Origin: Rikenella sp031549665
Lineage (GTDB): Bacteria > Bacteroidota > Bacteroidia > Bacteroidales > Rikenellaceae
Assembly (NCBI GenBank): GCA_031549665.1
Contig: JAVBPJ010000001.1
Span: 248,001 to 312,000 of the forward strand
Direction: 5' to 3'
Length of the DNA stretch: 64,000 nucleotides
Made by a program: the position numbers and the translations under genes. The notes beneath the pieces are model-generated. The model worked only from the letters and a program-made list of their open reading frames with translations, did no database searches and had not been told where the DNA came from. Numbering within the stretch: position 1 is the first letter of the stretch; every line of letters begins with the position of its first letter. Positions 24,154-32,632 of this stretch are shown in pieces.

Positions 24154-25125
24154 ATGCTCAGCCGTCGCCTTTTACGGATCAAGACGATCAAATCCCTGTA
24201 CAGCTATTTCACCGCGGGCGAAGAGTCCGTGGCGCACGCCCAAAAAGAGCTGCACAAAAGCATCGACAAGTGCTACGAACTTTACCTGCTGATGCTCAGG
24301 GTGATTGTCGACGTGGCCGACGTGGCAGAAAACCGCATCGCCATTGCACAGGCCAAGATGGTACCCACCCACGAGGACCTGAATCCCAACCGCCGTTTTG
24401 TTGAAAACAGCGTGGTGGCGGTTCTGCGCAACAGCCCCCTGCTGAACGAAGCGCTGCGCAAGCGCAAGTTGAGCTGGAAACACCACGACCAACTCATCAA
24501 ACGGCTTTGCGACGGCCTGCAATCCTCCGCCTACTACCGCCGCTACATGGACGCCGCCACCACCAAGGCCGGCTTTTTGGCCGACCGGCGGCTGGTGGTC
24601 GACTTTCTGAGCCACCAGATCGAAGACAACGAACTGCTGGAAGAGTCGCTCGAGGAGGACTCGCTCTTTTGGGTCGACGACATCGGGTACGCCCTCGGGA
24701 TGGCCATCCGCACCATCGGCAGCCTGACCGAAGAGGCCCCGGACATCGAACTCCCCGCCCCCTACAAAAACGACGAAGACCGGCAATACGTCGACCTGCT
24801 TTTCAAAGCCGCCCTCGCCCACCACGAGGACTACTTCGCCTACATCGACCGCTTTACCCAGAACTGGGACTTCGACCGGATCGCCTTCATGGACAAGCTG
24901 ATCATGCTGGCCGCCATTGCCGAACTGGTGGAATTCCCCACCATCCCGATCAAGGTTACGCTCGACGAATTCATCGAACTCTCGAAATACTACTCCACCC
25001 CCGGAAGCAGCGTTTTCATCAACGGCATTCTCGACAAAGTGGTTCTTCACCTGAAAGAGGAGGGCAAAATTCAAAAAAGCGGCCGCGGGTTGATCGACAC
25101 CACCCTCAAGGAGCCGGCCCAATGA
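24154..25125 (+). CDS. nusB: Transcription antitermination factor NusB (long form)
   Basis: A 323-residue NusB of the long Bacteroidota type, about twice the size of E. coli NusB. The start MLSRRLLRIKTIKSLYSYF is typical of this form. The canonical NusB core is at the end: NWDFDRIAFMDKLIMLAAIAE, then IPIKVTLDEFIELSKYYSTP and SSVFINGILDKV. NusB with NusE acts in rRNA antitermination. The N-terminal extension of about 190 residues is helical with no known role. Its TGA overlaps the ATG of the next gene by 4 bases. An N-terminal extension from further upstream is not supported. Confidence 0.93.
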   Translation: MLSRRLLRIKTIKSLYSYFTAGEESVAHAQKELHKSIDKCYELYLLMLRVIVDVADVAENRIAIAQAKMVPTHEDLNPNRRFVENSVVAVLRNSPLLNEALRKRKLSWKHHDQLIKRLCDGLQSSAYYRRYMDAATTKAGFLADRRLVVDFLSHQIEDNELLEESLEEDSLFWVDDIGYALGMAIRTIGSLTEEAPDIELPAPYKNDEDRQYVDLLFKAALAHHEDYFAYIDRFTQNWDFDRIAFMDKLIMLAAIAELVEFPTIPIKVTLDEFIELSKYYSTPGSSVFINGILDKVVLHLKEEGKIQKSGRGLIDTTLKEPAQ

Positions 25126-25547
25126 AACGCGGACTGATCGTCCTGGCCGCCCTGACCACCCTGCTGCTGGCCGCCTGCGGAGGCGCTCCGAAAACGCCCG
25201 ACACTTCCGCCTCGGCGCAGCTTACCATCGACATGCCGCTCGCCCAAGAGCGCAGCTACGACACCCTGCAACTGGGCCGCCTGCTCGAAGGCGACGTGGT
25301 GGAGGGCGAGATCGCCCTGCGCAACAACGGCTCGAAACCGCTCGTCATCCTCCAGGTGATCACCGGCTGCGGATGCACCACCACCGACTACGACCCCGCG
25401 CCGATCGCCCCCTCGACCGAGCGGATCATCACCTACCGTTTCGACACGCGCGGCCGGTTGGGCGACCAGTCCAAATCGATCGAAATCATCACCGCCGACC
25501 GGCAGGTAGCCACCCTTTACCTGATGGCCGAGGTACGCAAAAACTAA
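25122..25547 (+). CDS. DUF1573 lipoprotein
   Basis: A 141-residue lipoprotein with lipobox LLAAC (Cys19) and one DUF1573 domain: LQLGRLLEGDVVEGEIALRN, VITGCGCTTTDYDPAPI with the conserved CxC, and ERIITYRFDTRG. It is coupled to nusB by ATGA and precedes yajC, a neighbourhood seen in other Bacteroidota. The function of the domain is unknown. The secreted, non-lipidated relative at 8890-9255 has the same core motifs. Confidence 0.85.
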   Translation: MKRGLIVLAALTTLLLAACGGAPKTPDTSASAQLTIDMPLAQERSYDTLQLGRLLEGDVVEGEIALRNNGSKPLVILQVITGCGCTTTDYDPAPIAPSTERIITYRFDTRGRLGDQSKSIEIITADRQVATLYLMAEVRKN

Positions 25548-25557
25548 AAAGATTCGC

Positions 25558-25565
25558 TACCTTTG
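25558..25565 (+). promoter_or_regulatory. -7 promoter element for yajC
   Basis: TACCTTTG, 26 bases before the yajC ATG, beginning 10 bases after the DUF1573 stop. Confidence 0.65.
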
Positions 25566-25591
25566 TGGGAAATCAATAATCCAACCAAGCA

Positions 25592-25912
25592 ATGACACTT
25601 AACACAATCCTGCTCCAACAAGCAGCTCCCCAGGGCGGAATGAGCCTCCAGTTCATCGGAATGATGGTTCTGATCTTCGTGCTGATGTACTTCCTGATGA
25701 TCCGTCCCCAACAAAAGAAACAAAAAGAGCTGAACAAGTTCCGCAGCGCGCTGGAAAACGGCTCGAAAATCATCACCGCCGGCGGCATTTACGGCACCGT
25801 AAAGAAAGTGGAAGAGACCTCGGTACTGATCGAAGTCGACAGCAACGTAACCCTTCGGATCGACAAATCGATGATTATGCGCGATCCCTCGGACATGCCC
25901 GCTACCCGCTAA
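25592..25912 (+). CDS. yajC: Preprotein translocase subunit YajC
   Basis: A 106-residue single-pass membrane protein that associates with SecDF-YidC. The helix FIGMMVLIFVLMYFLMI (about residues 21-37) is followed at once by the signature RPQQKKQKE, then NGSKIITAGGIYGTVKKVEE, the YajC core. Length is normal. It has its own promoter and is followed by a clear terminator at 25966-26001. secDF is not in the window. Confidence 0.96.
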   Translation: MTLNTILLQQAAPQGGMSLQFIGMMVLIFVLMYFLMIRPQQKKQKELNKFRSALENGSKIITAGGIYGTVKKVEETSVLIEVDSNVTLRIDKSMIMRDPSDMPATR

Positions 25913-25965
25913 GCCCTCCCGCCTTTCCGCGCCCTCCCGCGCGGGAAAGAAGAAAACCGAACAAG

Positions 25966-26001
25966 CCCCTTGCGCTCCCCCGCGCAAGGGGTTTTGTTTT
26001 G
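25966..26001 (+). terminator. Intrinsic terminator after yajC
   Basis: Stem CCCCTTGCGC / GCGCAAGGGG with a 6-base loop, followed by TTTTGTTTTG. Confidence 0.88.
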
Positions 26002-26132
26002 TTCAGATATTCCGGCTCGTACGGCGGGTTGCGAAAATCCGTTTTGCGACCACACGACCGAACGTCGGGGTGTTCCCGTTACGTCCCCCGCATACGAAAC
26101 TCTTTGCGCTCGGCCCGCCCCGCAAAATTGCG

Positions 26133-26140
26133 TACCTTTG
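26133..26140 (+). promoter_or_regulatory. -7 promoter element for tgt
   Basis: TACCTTTG, 6 bases before the tgt ATG, so the leader is at most a few bases. Confidence 0.68.
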
Positions 26141-26146
26141 CGCGGT

Positions 26147-27277
26147 ATGCAGTTCACCCTCGAAGCCACCGACCCCCACAGCCAGGCCCGCGCAGGCAGT
26201 TTCACCACCGCCCACGGCACGGTGCAAACCCCCATCTTCATGCCCGTGGGAACGGTTGGTTCGGTCAAAGGCGTTTTCCACCGCGACCTGCGGGACGAGG
26301 CGGGCGCCCAAATCATCCTCGGCAACACCTACCACCTGTACCTGCGGCCCGGGGTCGAATTGCTCGAAAAGGCCGGCGGCCTGCACCGTTTTTGCGGGTG
26401 GGATCGGCCCATGCTCACCGACAGCGGCGGGTTTCAGGTCTTCTCGCTCGAGGGGATCCGCAAAATCACCGAACAGGGGTGCCGTTTTCAGTCGCACATC
26501 GACGGGTCGAGCCACCTGTTCACCCCCGAAAACGTGGTGGACACCCAGCGTTCCATCGGCGCCGACATCATCATGGCCTTCGACGAATGCCCCCCCGGCA
26601 CCGCCGAACACGCCTATGCCCTGAAATCGTGGGAGCGCACCGCCCGTTGGTTGGAGCGCTGCTTCGACCAGTTCCAGAAAACCGCCTGCCCCTACGGCTA
26701 CGGGCAGTCGCTCTTCCCCATCGTGCAGGGATGCACCTATCCCGAATTGCGGCGGCGCTCGGCCGAATTCGTACGGCAATTCAACGCCGACGGCTACGCC
26801 ATCGGCGGGTTGGCCGTGGGAGAACCCGCCCCCGTGATGTACGAAATGATCGACATAGTGAACGAAATCCTGCCCGCCGACCGCCCCCGTTACCTGATGG
26901 GTGTGGGAACCCCCGTCAACCTGCTGGAGGCCATCGCCCGCGGGGTCGACCTGTTCGACTGCGTGATGCCCACCCGCAACGGCCGCAACGGCATGCTCTT
27001 CACCTCGGAGGGGATCATCAACATCCGCAACCAGAAGTGGGCCGACGACCTTTCGCCCATCGACCCCGCCGGAAGCGCCTTTGTCGACCACACCTACACG
27101 CGCGCTTACCTGCGCCACCTGTTCGTCGCGGGCGAAATGCTGGGTCCGCAGATCGCATCGCTCCACAACCTCGGCTTTTACCTGTGGCTGGTGGGCCAGG
27201 CGCGCCGGCACATCGTCGAGGGAACCTTCACCGAGTGGAAAGCGCACATGATCCCGAAGCTCGAACACCGACTGTAA
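26147..27277 (+). CDS. tgt: tRNA-guanine transglycosylase
   Basis: This 376-residue enzyme exchanges guanine-34 for a queuine precursor in tRNAs with GUN anticodons. Motifs: TPIFMPVGTVGSVKG, GNTYHLYLRPG, LTDSGGFQVFSL (catalytic Asp), VDLFDCVMPTRNGRNG (nucleophile Asp), and a HLFVAGEMLG region near the zinc site. The ATG at 26147 is 6 bases after its -7 element; a longer N-terminal extension runs through the promoter and terminator and is rejected. lptG follows after 25 bases, a linkage also seen in other Bacteroidota. Confidence 0.97.
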   Translation: MQFTLEATDPHSQARAGSFTTAHGTVQTPIFMPVGTVGSVKGVFHRDLRDEAGAQIILGNTYHLYLRPGVELLEKAGGLHRFCGWDRPMLTDSGGFQVFSLEGIRKITEQGCRFQSHIDGSSHLFTPENVVDTQRSIGADIIMAFDECPPGTAEHAYALKSWERTARWLERCFDQFQKTACPYGYGQSLFPIVQGCTYPELRRRSAEFVRQFNADGYAIGGLAVGEPAPVMYEMIDIVNEILPADRPRYLMGVGTPVNLLEAIARGVDLFDCVMPTRNGRNGMLFTSEGIINIRNQKWADDLSPIDPAGSAFVDHTYTRAYLRHLFVAGEMLGPQIASLHNLGFYLWLVGQARRHIVEGTFTEWKAHMIPKLEHRL

Positions 27278-27302
27278 CGAAAAAAATCCGACCTTTGTAC
27301 TT

Positions 27303-28424
27303 ATGGAGTTGCGTAAATTTCGGGTAGGACTCATCGACCGCTACATCATGCGGCGATTTTTGGGTACCTACATTTTCGCCATCGCTCTGATCATCGTGAT
27401 CGTAGTGATCTTCGACGCCGCCGAAAAGATCGACGACTTCATGGAGGCCCACGTCCCTCCGCTGGAGATCCTGACGGGCTACTACCTCAACTTCGTCCCC
27501 TACTTCGTCAACCAGTTCAGCGCGTTGTTCACCTTCATCGCCGTGATCTTTTTCACCTCGAAGATGGCCTACGACACCGAGATCATCGCCATCCTGTCCA
27601 GCGGCGTGAGCTTCAACCGCATGATGTGGCCCTATTTCCTGTCGGCCGCCATCATCGCCCTGCTGAGCATGGTGTTGAGCATGGCCGTGATCCCCGAAGC
27701 CAACGCCCGGCGGATCGCCTTCGACACCGACTTCATGGCCAAAAAGAACGCCGGACAACCCGCCTATTCGGCCAACTACGACCGGCACATTTTCCGGCAG
27801 ATCGAACCCAACACCTTCGCCTACATCCGCGATTTCAACCCGCAAACCCTATCGGGCACTTACCTGGCCGTCGAGACCTACGACGGAGGGAACATCGTCA
27901 GTTCGCTGCAGGCGCAAAACCCGCAGTTCGACTCCCTGACGGGCCGCTGGAGCGCTCCCCAGTACCTGCTGCGCACCTTCGAGGGCGAACGCGAAATCCT
28001 GCACAAAAGCACCCAACCGCTCGACACGGCCATCAACCTCACCGCCGCCGAACTGGGCAAGGTGCAGGACCTGATCCAGACGATGAACTCGTCGAAACTC
28101 CGCAAATTCATCAAACAGCAAAAGGCCAAGGGGTCGGACATGGTCTCCCTGTTCGAAGTCGAAAGCTATTCGCGGGTGGCCTACCCCATCTCCACCTTCA
28201 TCCTGACCCTGATCGGGGTATCGCTCTCCTCGCGCAAGGTGCGGGGCGGAACCGGACTGCACATCGGCGTGGGCATCGCGCTCTGCTTTTCGTACATCGT
28301 GCTGATGAAATTCGCCGGAGAATTCGCCAAGGGAGGCATGCTTCCCCCGATCATCTCGGTATGGATTCCCAACATACTCTACGCCCTTATCGGCATTTAC
28401 CTCTACCGGCGGGCTCCCAAATAG
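27303..28424 (+). CDS. lptG: LptF/LptG family LPS export permease
   Basis: A 373-residue YjgP/YjgQ protein. Three transmembrane helices lie in the N-terminal half (about residues 18-38, 59-82, 106-126), followed by a periplasmic jellyroll-like domain (about 130-270) and then three more helices near the end. It starts with the typical LIDRYIMRRFLGTY and contains SRVAYPISTFILTLIGVSLSSRKVRGG. It acts with LptF, LptB and LptC to move lipopolysaccharide from the inner membrane. LptF and LptG are hard to tell apart by sequence. A GACCTTTG sequence 5 bases before the ATG may act as a weak promoter. Confidence 0.88.
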   Translation: MELRKFRVGLIDRYIMRRFLGTYIFAIALIIVIVVIFDAAEKIDDFMEAHVPPLEILTGYYLNFVPYFVNQFSALFTFIAVIFFTSKMAYDTEIIAILSSGVSFNRMMWPYFLSAAIIALLSMVLSMAVIPEANARRIAFDTDFMAKKNAGQPAYSANYDRHIFRQIEPNTFAYIRDFNPQTLSGTYLAVETYDGGNIVSSLQAQNPQFDSLTGRWSAPQYLLRTFEGEREILHKSTQPLDTAINLTAAELGKVQDLIQTMNSSKLRKFIKQQKAKGSDMVSLFEVESYSRVAYPISTFILTLIGVSLSSRKVRGGTGLHIGVGIALCFSYIVLMKFAGEFAKGGMLPPIISVWIPNILYALIGIYLYRRAPK

Positions 28425-28458
28425 GGGGAAACGTCCGGCCCTGAACCTCTCCTCCGCT

Positions 28459-29304
28459 ATGATCAGCCGCGAACAGACCGACTACCTGCTTACCCAAGCC
28501 TACAATGCCGCCCTGAGGGCCGGAGCGGCCATCATGGACATCTACACCCATTACGACGATTTTGTGGTGAGCCTCAAGGCCGACAGCACCCCCATCACCC
28601 TGGCCGACCGCCGCGCCCACACCCTGATTAAGAACTACCTGAGTGCCACGCGGATCCCCCTGTTGAGCGAAGAAGGGCGCGACCTGTACTACGACGAGCG
28701 GCGGGGGTGGGACCTGTTCTGGCTGGTCGATCCGCTGGACGGCACCGAGGAATTCATCAAGCGCAACGGCGAATTCACCGTCAACATCGCCCTGATCGTC
28801 GACAGCCGGCCCTACCTGGGAGTGATCTACCTGCCCACCTCGCGCACCCTGTACTTCAGCGATCCCGACCGGGGTTCCTTCTGCAAGACCGACGTGGAGG
28901 TCGATGCCGACGCCTCGCTGACCACCGCCGAACTCTTCGCCCAGGCCCGCAAACTCCCCCTGCACACCCGCCCCAACCGGCCCGTTCGGGTGGCCATGAG
29001 CCGTTCGCACGAATCGCCCTACGTGCGCGAATACCTGGCCAAAATCGAAGAACAGAACGGGAAAACGCGCGTCGTCGAATACGGCAGTTCGCTCAAAATG
29101 TGCCTGGTGGCCGACGGTTCGGTCGACTGTTACCTGCGCACCACCCCCACCATGGAGTGGGACACCGCCGCCGGAGAGGCCATCGCCCTCGGAGCCGGAG
29201 TTACCGTTCGTTCGCTTTCCGGCAATCCGCTGATATACAATCAGGAAACGCTTGAAAATCCGCCCTTTATCTGCTTCAGTCAATACACCGGATATGTCTT
29301 TTGA
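28459..29304 (+). CDS. cysQ: 3'(2'),5'-bisphosphate nucleotidase
   Basis: This 281-residue enzyme removes the 3' phosphate from PAP or PAPS, recycling by-products of sulfate assimilation. It belongs to the inositol monophosphatase superfamily: LLSEEGRDL with the first metal ligands, LVDPLDGTEEFIKRNGEF, and the late TMEWDTAAGEAIALGAG. The gene overlaps the following ureohydrolase gene by 11 bases. It lies 34 bases after lptG. Another small-molecule phosphatase role cannot be excluded, but the GTEEFIKRNGEFTVNIAL stretch is typical of CysQ. Confidence 0.94.
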   Translation: MISREQTDYLLTQAYNAALRAGAAIMDIYTHYDDFVVSLKADSTPITLADRRAHTLIKNYLSATRIPLLSEEGRDLYYDERRGWDLFWLVDPLDGTEEFIKRNGEFTVNIALIVDSRPYLGVIYLPTSRTLYFSDPDRGSFCKTDVEVDADASLTTAELFAQARKLPLHTRPNRPVRVAMSRSHESPYVREYLAKIEEQNGKTRVVEYGSSLKMCLVADGSVDCYLRTTPTMEWDTAAGEAIALGAGVTVRSLSGNPLIYNQETLENPPFICFSQYTGYVF

Positions 29305-30340
29305 TCCCGCTTTCAACCCCGACGACGTAGGCATTGCTAACGGCAACTACTTCGGGTTCCCGGTACCGGTCGATCAGGCCGCTTTGGTGCTGCTTTCGGC
29401 CCCGTGGGACGTAACCGTTTCGTACGGCGCGGGAGCCGCCGGGGCCCCCGAAGCGATCCTCGCCGCCTCGACCCAGGTCGAAGTGGCCGACTACCACCAT
29501 CCCGAAGGGTGGAAAGCCGGAATCGCCACCCTGCCCGCCGACCCGTGGATCGCCCCCGCCTCGAAAAAACTGCGCAAACGGGCCTGCCGCGTGATCGACC
29601 ACCTGGAAAAAGGAGGTTCGACGGCCGATAAAAAAATAGCCGGCCACCTGGCCGCCGTGAACGACGCGGGACGGCACCTGAACGGCCTGCTCAGGCATCA
29701 GGCCGCGGCGCTGCTGGCCGCCGGAAAAACAGTGGGATTGGTAGGCGGCGACCACAGCACCCCGCTCGGGTTGATGCAGGCCGTGGCGGCGCACCACCGC
29801 GAAGAGTTCGGCATCCTGCACGTCGACGCCCACGCCGACCTGCGGGTGGCCTACGAGGGGTTCGACTATTCGCACGCCTCGATCATGCACAACGCCCTGC
29901 AAATTCCGGGGATCACGCGGCTGGTCCAAGTGGGCATCCGCGACTTTTCGGCCACCGAGGCCCGGCGGAGCGCCGAAGACCCCCGCATCGTACCTTTCGA
30001 CGACTACCGGCTGGCGAGACGGGCCTTTGAGGGCGCCTCGTGGGAGGAGCAATGCCGCGAGATCATCGCGCACCTGCCCGCGGCGGTCTACGTCAGTTTC
30101 GACATCGACGGCCTGGCTCCGGCCCTTTGCCCGGGTACCGGCACGCCCGTCCCCGGCGGACTCTCGTTCCATCAGGCGGTCTATTTGCTGGCCCAGGTGG
30201 TGGAATCGGGACGGAGGATCATCGGTTTCGACCTGACCGAGGTATCGCCCCAGCCCGGCGATGCGGAGTGGAACGCCAACGTCGGCGCACGGATGCTTTA
30301 CAAGCTCTGCAACCTGACCCTGAAATCGCAACGGGCTTAG
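29294..30340 (+). CDS. Agmatinase/arginase family ureohydrolase
   Basis: This 348-residue binuclear manganese enzyme hydrolyses a guanidino or formimino substrate. All metal-binding motifs are present: GGDHSTPLG, LHVDAHADLR and SFDIDGLAP. It begins MSFDPAFNPDDVGIANGNYF as in Bacteroidota agmatinase-family proteins. Agmatine is the likely substrate, but arginine or formimidoylglutamate remain possible because the family is not separable by these motifs. The ATG at 29294 overlaps the end of cysQ by 11 bases. Its stop meets the convergent remnant gene at 30337, with a 4-base overlap. Confidence 0.88.
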   Translation: MSFDPAFNPDDVGIANGNYFGFPVPVDQAALVLLSAPWDVTVSYGAGAAGAPEAILAASTQVEVADYHHPEGWKAGIATLPADPWIAPASKKLRKRACRVIDHLEKGGSTADKKIAGHLAAVNDAGRHLNGLLRHQAAALLAAGKTVGLVGGDHSTPLGLMQAVAAHHREEFGILHVDAHADLRVAYEGFDYSHASIMHNALQIPGITRLVQVGIRDFSATEARRSAEDPRIVPFDDYRLARRAFEGASWEEQCREIIAHLPAAVYVSFDIDGLAPALCPGTGTPVPGGLSFHQAVYLLAQVVESGRRIIGFDLTEVSPQPGDAEWNANVGARMLYKLCNLTLKSQRA

Positions 30341-30666
30341 CCCCGCACCCGGAAACGCTGCGGTTGCAGCGCGGGGTCGAGAAAGACCACGATCAGCCCC
30401 GGAAGTTCGACCACCGCCGAGGGGTGGGCCGCAACCCAAGCCTCGAACATTTCGTGTTCGCGCCGGTCCGTAAAGGGTTCCGGAAGCAGGCGCACCTGTT
30501 GGGTGCCGTAACGTTCGAAAATCACGCGCGTCCATTCCTTTCGCGGCACACGCAACACCACCCCGCGCACAAAACCGTACAAAAAGGGCGAATGGATGCC
30601 GTGGCCCCGCCAGTGGCGGGCCGTCCAAAAATGGATCCAGCGCGTTTTCAGTTGGTATCCGGTCAT
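30337..30666 (-). pseudogene. Shrunken SAM methyltransferase-like protein
   Basis: A 109-residue open frame. Its start contains RGHGIHSPFLYGFV, resembling the N-terminus (HGxHSPF) of a Bacteroidota class I methyltransferase family. Its end, VVELPGLIVVFLDPALQPQRFRVRG, resembles that family's last strands. The SAM-binding core of about 130 residues that should lie between them is absent, so it cannot be a normal methyltransferase. It is either an in-frame internal deletion or a new small protein. The frame is intact and it is translationally coupled (ATGA) to the flavoprotein gene, so it may still be made. I label it pseudogene with caution. Confidence 0.5.
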
Positions 30667-31880
30667 TTCCCCCTCCCCGCCAGGTATCCGGTCGAAAGCG
30701 CGATCTGGAGGTTGTATCCCCCCGTGTCAGCGTCCAGGTCGAGCAGTTCGCCCGCAAAGTAGAGTCCCCCGACCAGGCGTGATTCCAGCGTTTGCGGATT
30801 CACCTGCGAGAGGTCGACCCCTCCGGCCGTAACGATCGCCTCGGTAAAGGGGCGGTAGTCGGTCATCTCCATCCGGAACTCCTTCAACAGCCCGATCAGG
30901 GCCTCGTCCCGCACCAGACCGGCCGATTTGGAGAGGGAACAGCCCAGCCGTTCGGCCACCTCGGCGTGAAGTCCCGCCGGAAGCAGTTTCCCCAACAGTT
31001 GGCGCAGCGTGCCTCCCGCCAACACCTGCCGTTCGCGGGCCAGGCGCGCCGCCAGTTTGTCGGCGGTCAGGGCCGGTTTCAGATCGATCGCAAGTTCCAC
31101 CCGTTTTCCGTCCAGAAAAGCGTCGACCGCCGTACGGCTCACCTGCAGCACGATGGCCCCCTCGGCCACGCCGTCGTGCAGTTCCATCTCGCCAAAGCGC
31201 TCGTCGGCCACCGCCCCGTCAATCCGCAACGAAAGGCGCACGTTCCGCAGGGCGACCGCCGTGCGGGGCGAAAGCGCCACCTCGACCGGAACCAGCGCGG
31301 GACGCAGCGGCACGATCCGGTGGCCTGCATCGTGGGCAAACTGGTGGCCGTCGCCCGTACTGCCCGTGGCCGGATAGCTCACCCCGCCCGTGCAGAGGAT
31401 CACCCGACGGGCCGCGTAGTCGCCCCGCGCAGTCGCCACCCCCGCCACCGCTCCCTGCTCGATGTTGAGTGTGCCGACGGGGGTTTGGCAAAGCAGCTCG
31501 ACCCCCTGTTCGCGGCACCAGCGCACCAGCGCGTCGGCCACGTCCCACGCCCGGCCGCTGGCCGGAAACAGGCGTTCGCCGCGCTCGCACACAAGCGGCA
31601 AACCGATCGATTCGAAAAATTGTACGGTCGCCCGGTTGTCGAAGGCTTCGAAAGCGGGACGGAAAAAATCGGCTCCCTGCCGGATCTTCTCGAAGAACTC
31701 TTCGCGGGGTCGCAGGTTGGTCAGGTTGCACCGCCCCTTGCCGGTGATGCGGAGCTTGCGGGCCGGTTTTTCCATCTTTTCGAGCAACAGCACACGTTCG
31801 CCCCGCGAGGCCGCCACGCCGGCAGCCACGAGGCCGGCTACGCCGCCGCCCACCACGATCAGGTCGTACGATCGACTCAT
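30663..31880 (-). CDS. HI0933/BaiN-type FAD-dependent oxidoreductase
   Basis: A 405-residue flavoprotein of the HI0933 family. The FAD-binding start DLIVVGGGVAGLVAAGVAA is followed by KMEKPARKLRITGKGRCNLTN, a family hallmark. A second FAD contact, LCTGGVSYPATGSTGDG, lies mid-protein, and the end TGGYNLQIALSTGYLAG closes the site. Some relatives reduce unsaturated steroid or bile-acid intermediates, but the substrate here is unknown. It overlaps both cutC upstream and the small remnant gene downstream by 4 bases, so it sits in a tightly packed operon. Confidence 0.92.
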   Translation of the reverse strand: MSRSYDLIVVGGGVAGLVAAGVAASRGERVLLLEKMEKPARKLRITGKGRCNLTNLRPREEFFEKIRQGADFFRPAFEAFDNRATVQFFESIGLPLVCERGERLFPASGRAWDVADALVRWCREQGVELLCQTPVGTLNIEQGAVAGVATARGDYAARRVILCTGGVSYPATGSTGDGHQFAHDAGHRIVPLRPALVPVEVALSPRTAVALRNVRLSLRIDGAVADERFGEMELHDGVAEGAIVLQVSRTAVDAFLDGKRVELAIDLKPALTADKLAARLARERQVLAGGTLRQLLGKLLPAGLHAEVAERLGCSLSKSAGLVRDEALIGLLKEFRMEMTDYRPFTEAIVTAGGVDLSQVNPQTLESRLVGGLYFAGELLDLDADTGGYNLQIALSTGYLAGRGK

Positions 31881-32632
31881 TGTTTCAGCGCCGCTATGCT
31901 TTGCGCAACCCGTTCGGGTGAGGTAACGTCGCGTTGAAACTCGTCGATGGTCACCGTGCCGCCCATCGACACCCGTTCGTTACGGTATTCCATGCCGCTG
32001 GGCAGGCGGTGGCGGGCCGACATGTGGAACTCCCGGGCGCCCGTTTCGGCGGCCAGTTGGGCGATGTTCGTCTCGTTCACCCCGCATCCAGGCATGATGA
32101 TGATGCGTCCGGCGGCCTGTTCCACCAGTTGTTTGATCAGGAACCGCCCCTCGAAGGCGGTGGCCTCCTGCCCCGAGGTGAGGATGCGGTCGAAGCCCAG
32201 TTTGATGATCTGCTCCAGCGCTTCGAACGGATCGGCGCACACGTCGAAAGCACGGTGGAAAGTGGTCGAAAGCCCCTCGGCCTCGGCCATCAGCCGCGCG
32301 TTGCGTTCCAGGTCGACGCTCCCGTCGGCGTTCAGGCAGCCGAAGACCACGCCGTCGGCTCCGGCGGCGCGGGCGGCGGTAATGTCGAGCAGCATGGCGT
32401 GCAGTTCGTTGTCGCAGTAGAGGAAATCGCCCGCACGGGGGCGGATGATGACGTTCAACTGGATGTCGATCGCCCGGCGGGCCATCACCATTTCGCCGTA
32501 GCTGGGGGTAGTTCCCCCCTCGGGGATTCCGGCGCAGAGTTCGACCCGCACCGCACCGCCCGCCTGGGCGGCGATGCAGCTCTCGGTCGAGTTGGCACAA
32601 ATTTCGAGTTGCGGAAGTTCAAAAGTTACCAT
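31877..32632 (-). CDS. cutC: CutC family protein
   Basis: This 251-residue TIM-barrel protein belongs to the CutC family, historically linked to copper tolerance, though the real activity is unsettled. Family motifs: RVELCAGIPEGGTTPSYG, then IIRPRAGDFLY, then GADGVVFGCLNADGSVD, FHRAFDV, and RILTSGQEATAFEG with the late IIIMPGCGVNETN. Length is normal. The gene overlaps the M23 gene upstream by 7 bases and the flavoprotein gene downstream by 4. Confidence 0.95.
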   Translation of the reverse strand: MVTFELPQLEICANSTESCIAAQAGGAVRVELCAGIPEGGTTPSYGEMVMARRAIDIQLNVIIRPRAGDFLYCDNELHAMLLDITAARAAGADGVVFGCLNADGSVDLERNARLMAEAEGLSTTFHRAFDVCADPFEALEQIIKLGFDRILTSGQEATAFEGRFLIKQLVEQAAGRIIIMPGCGVNETNIAQLAAETGAREFHMSARHRLPSGMEYRNERVSMGGTVTIDEFQRDVTSPERVAQSIAALKQ

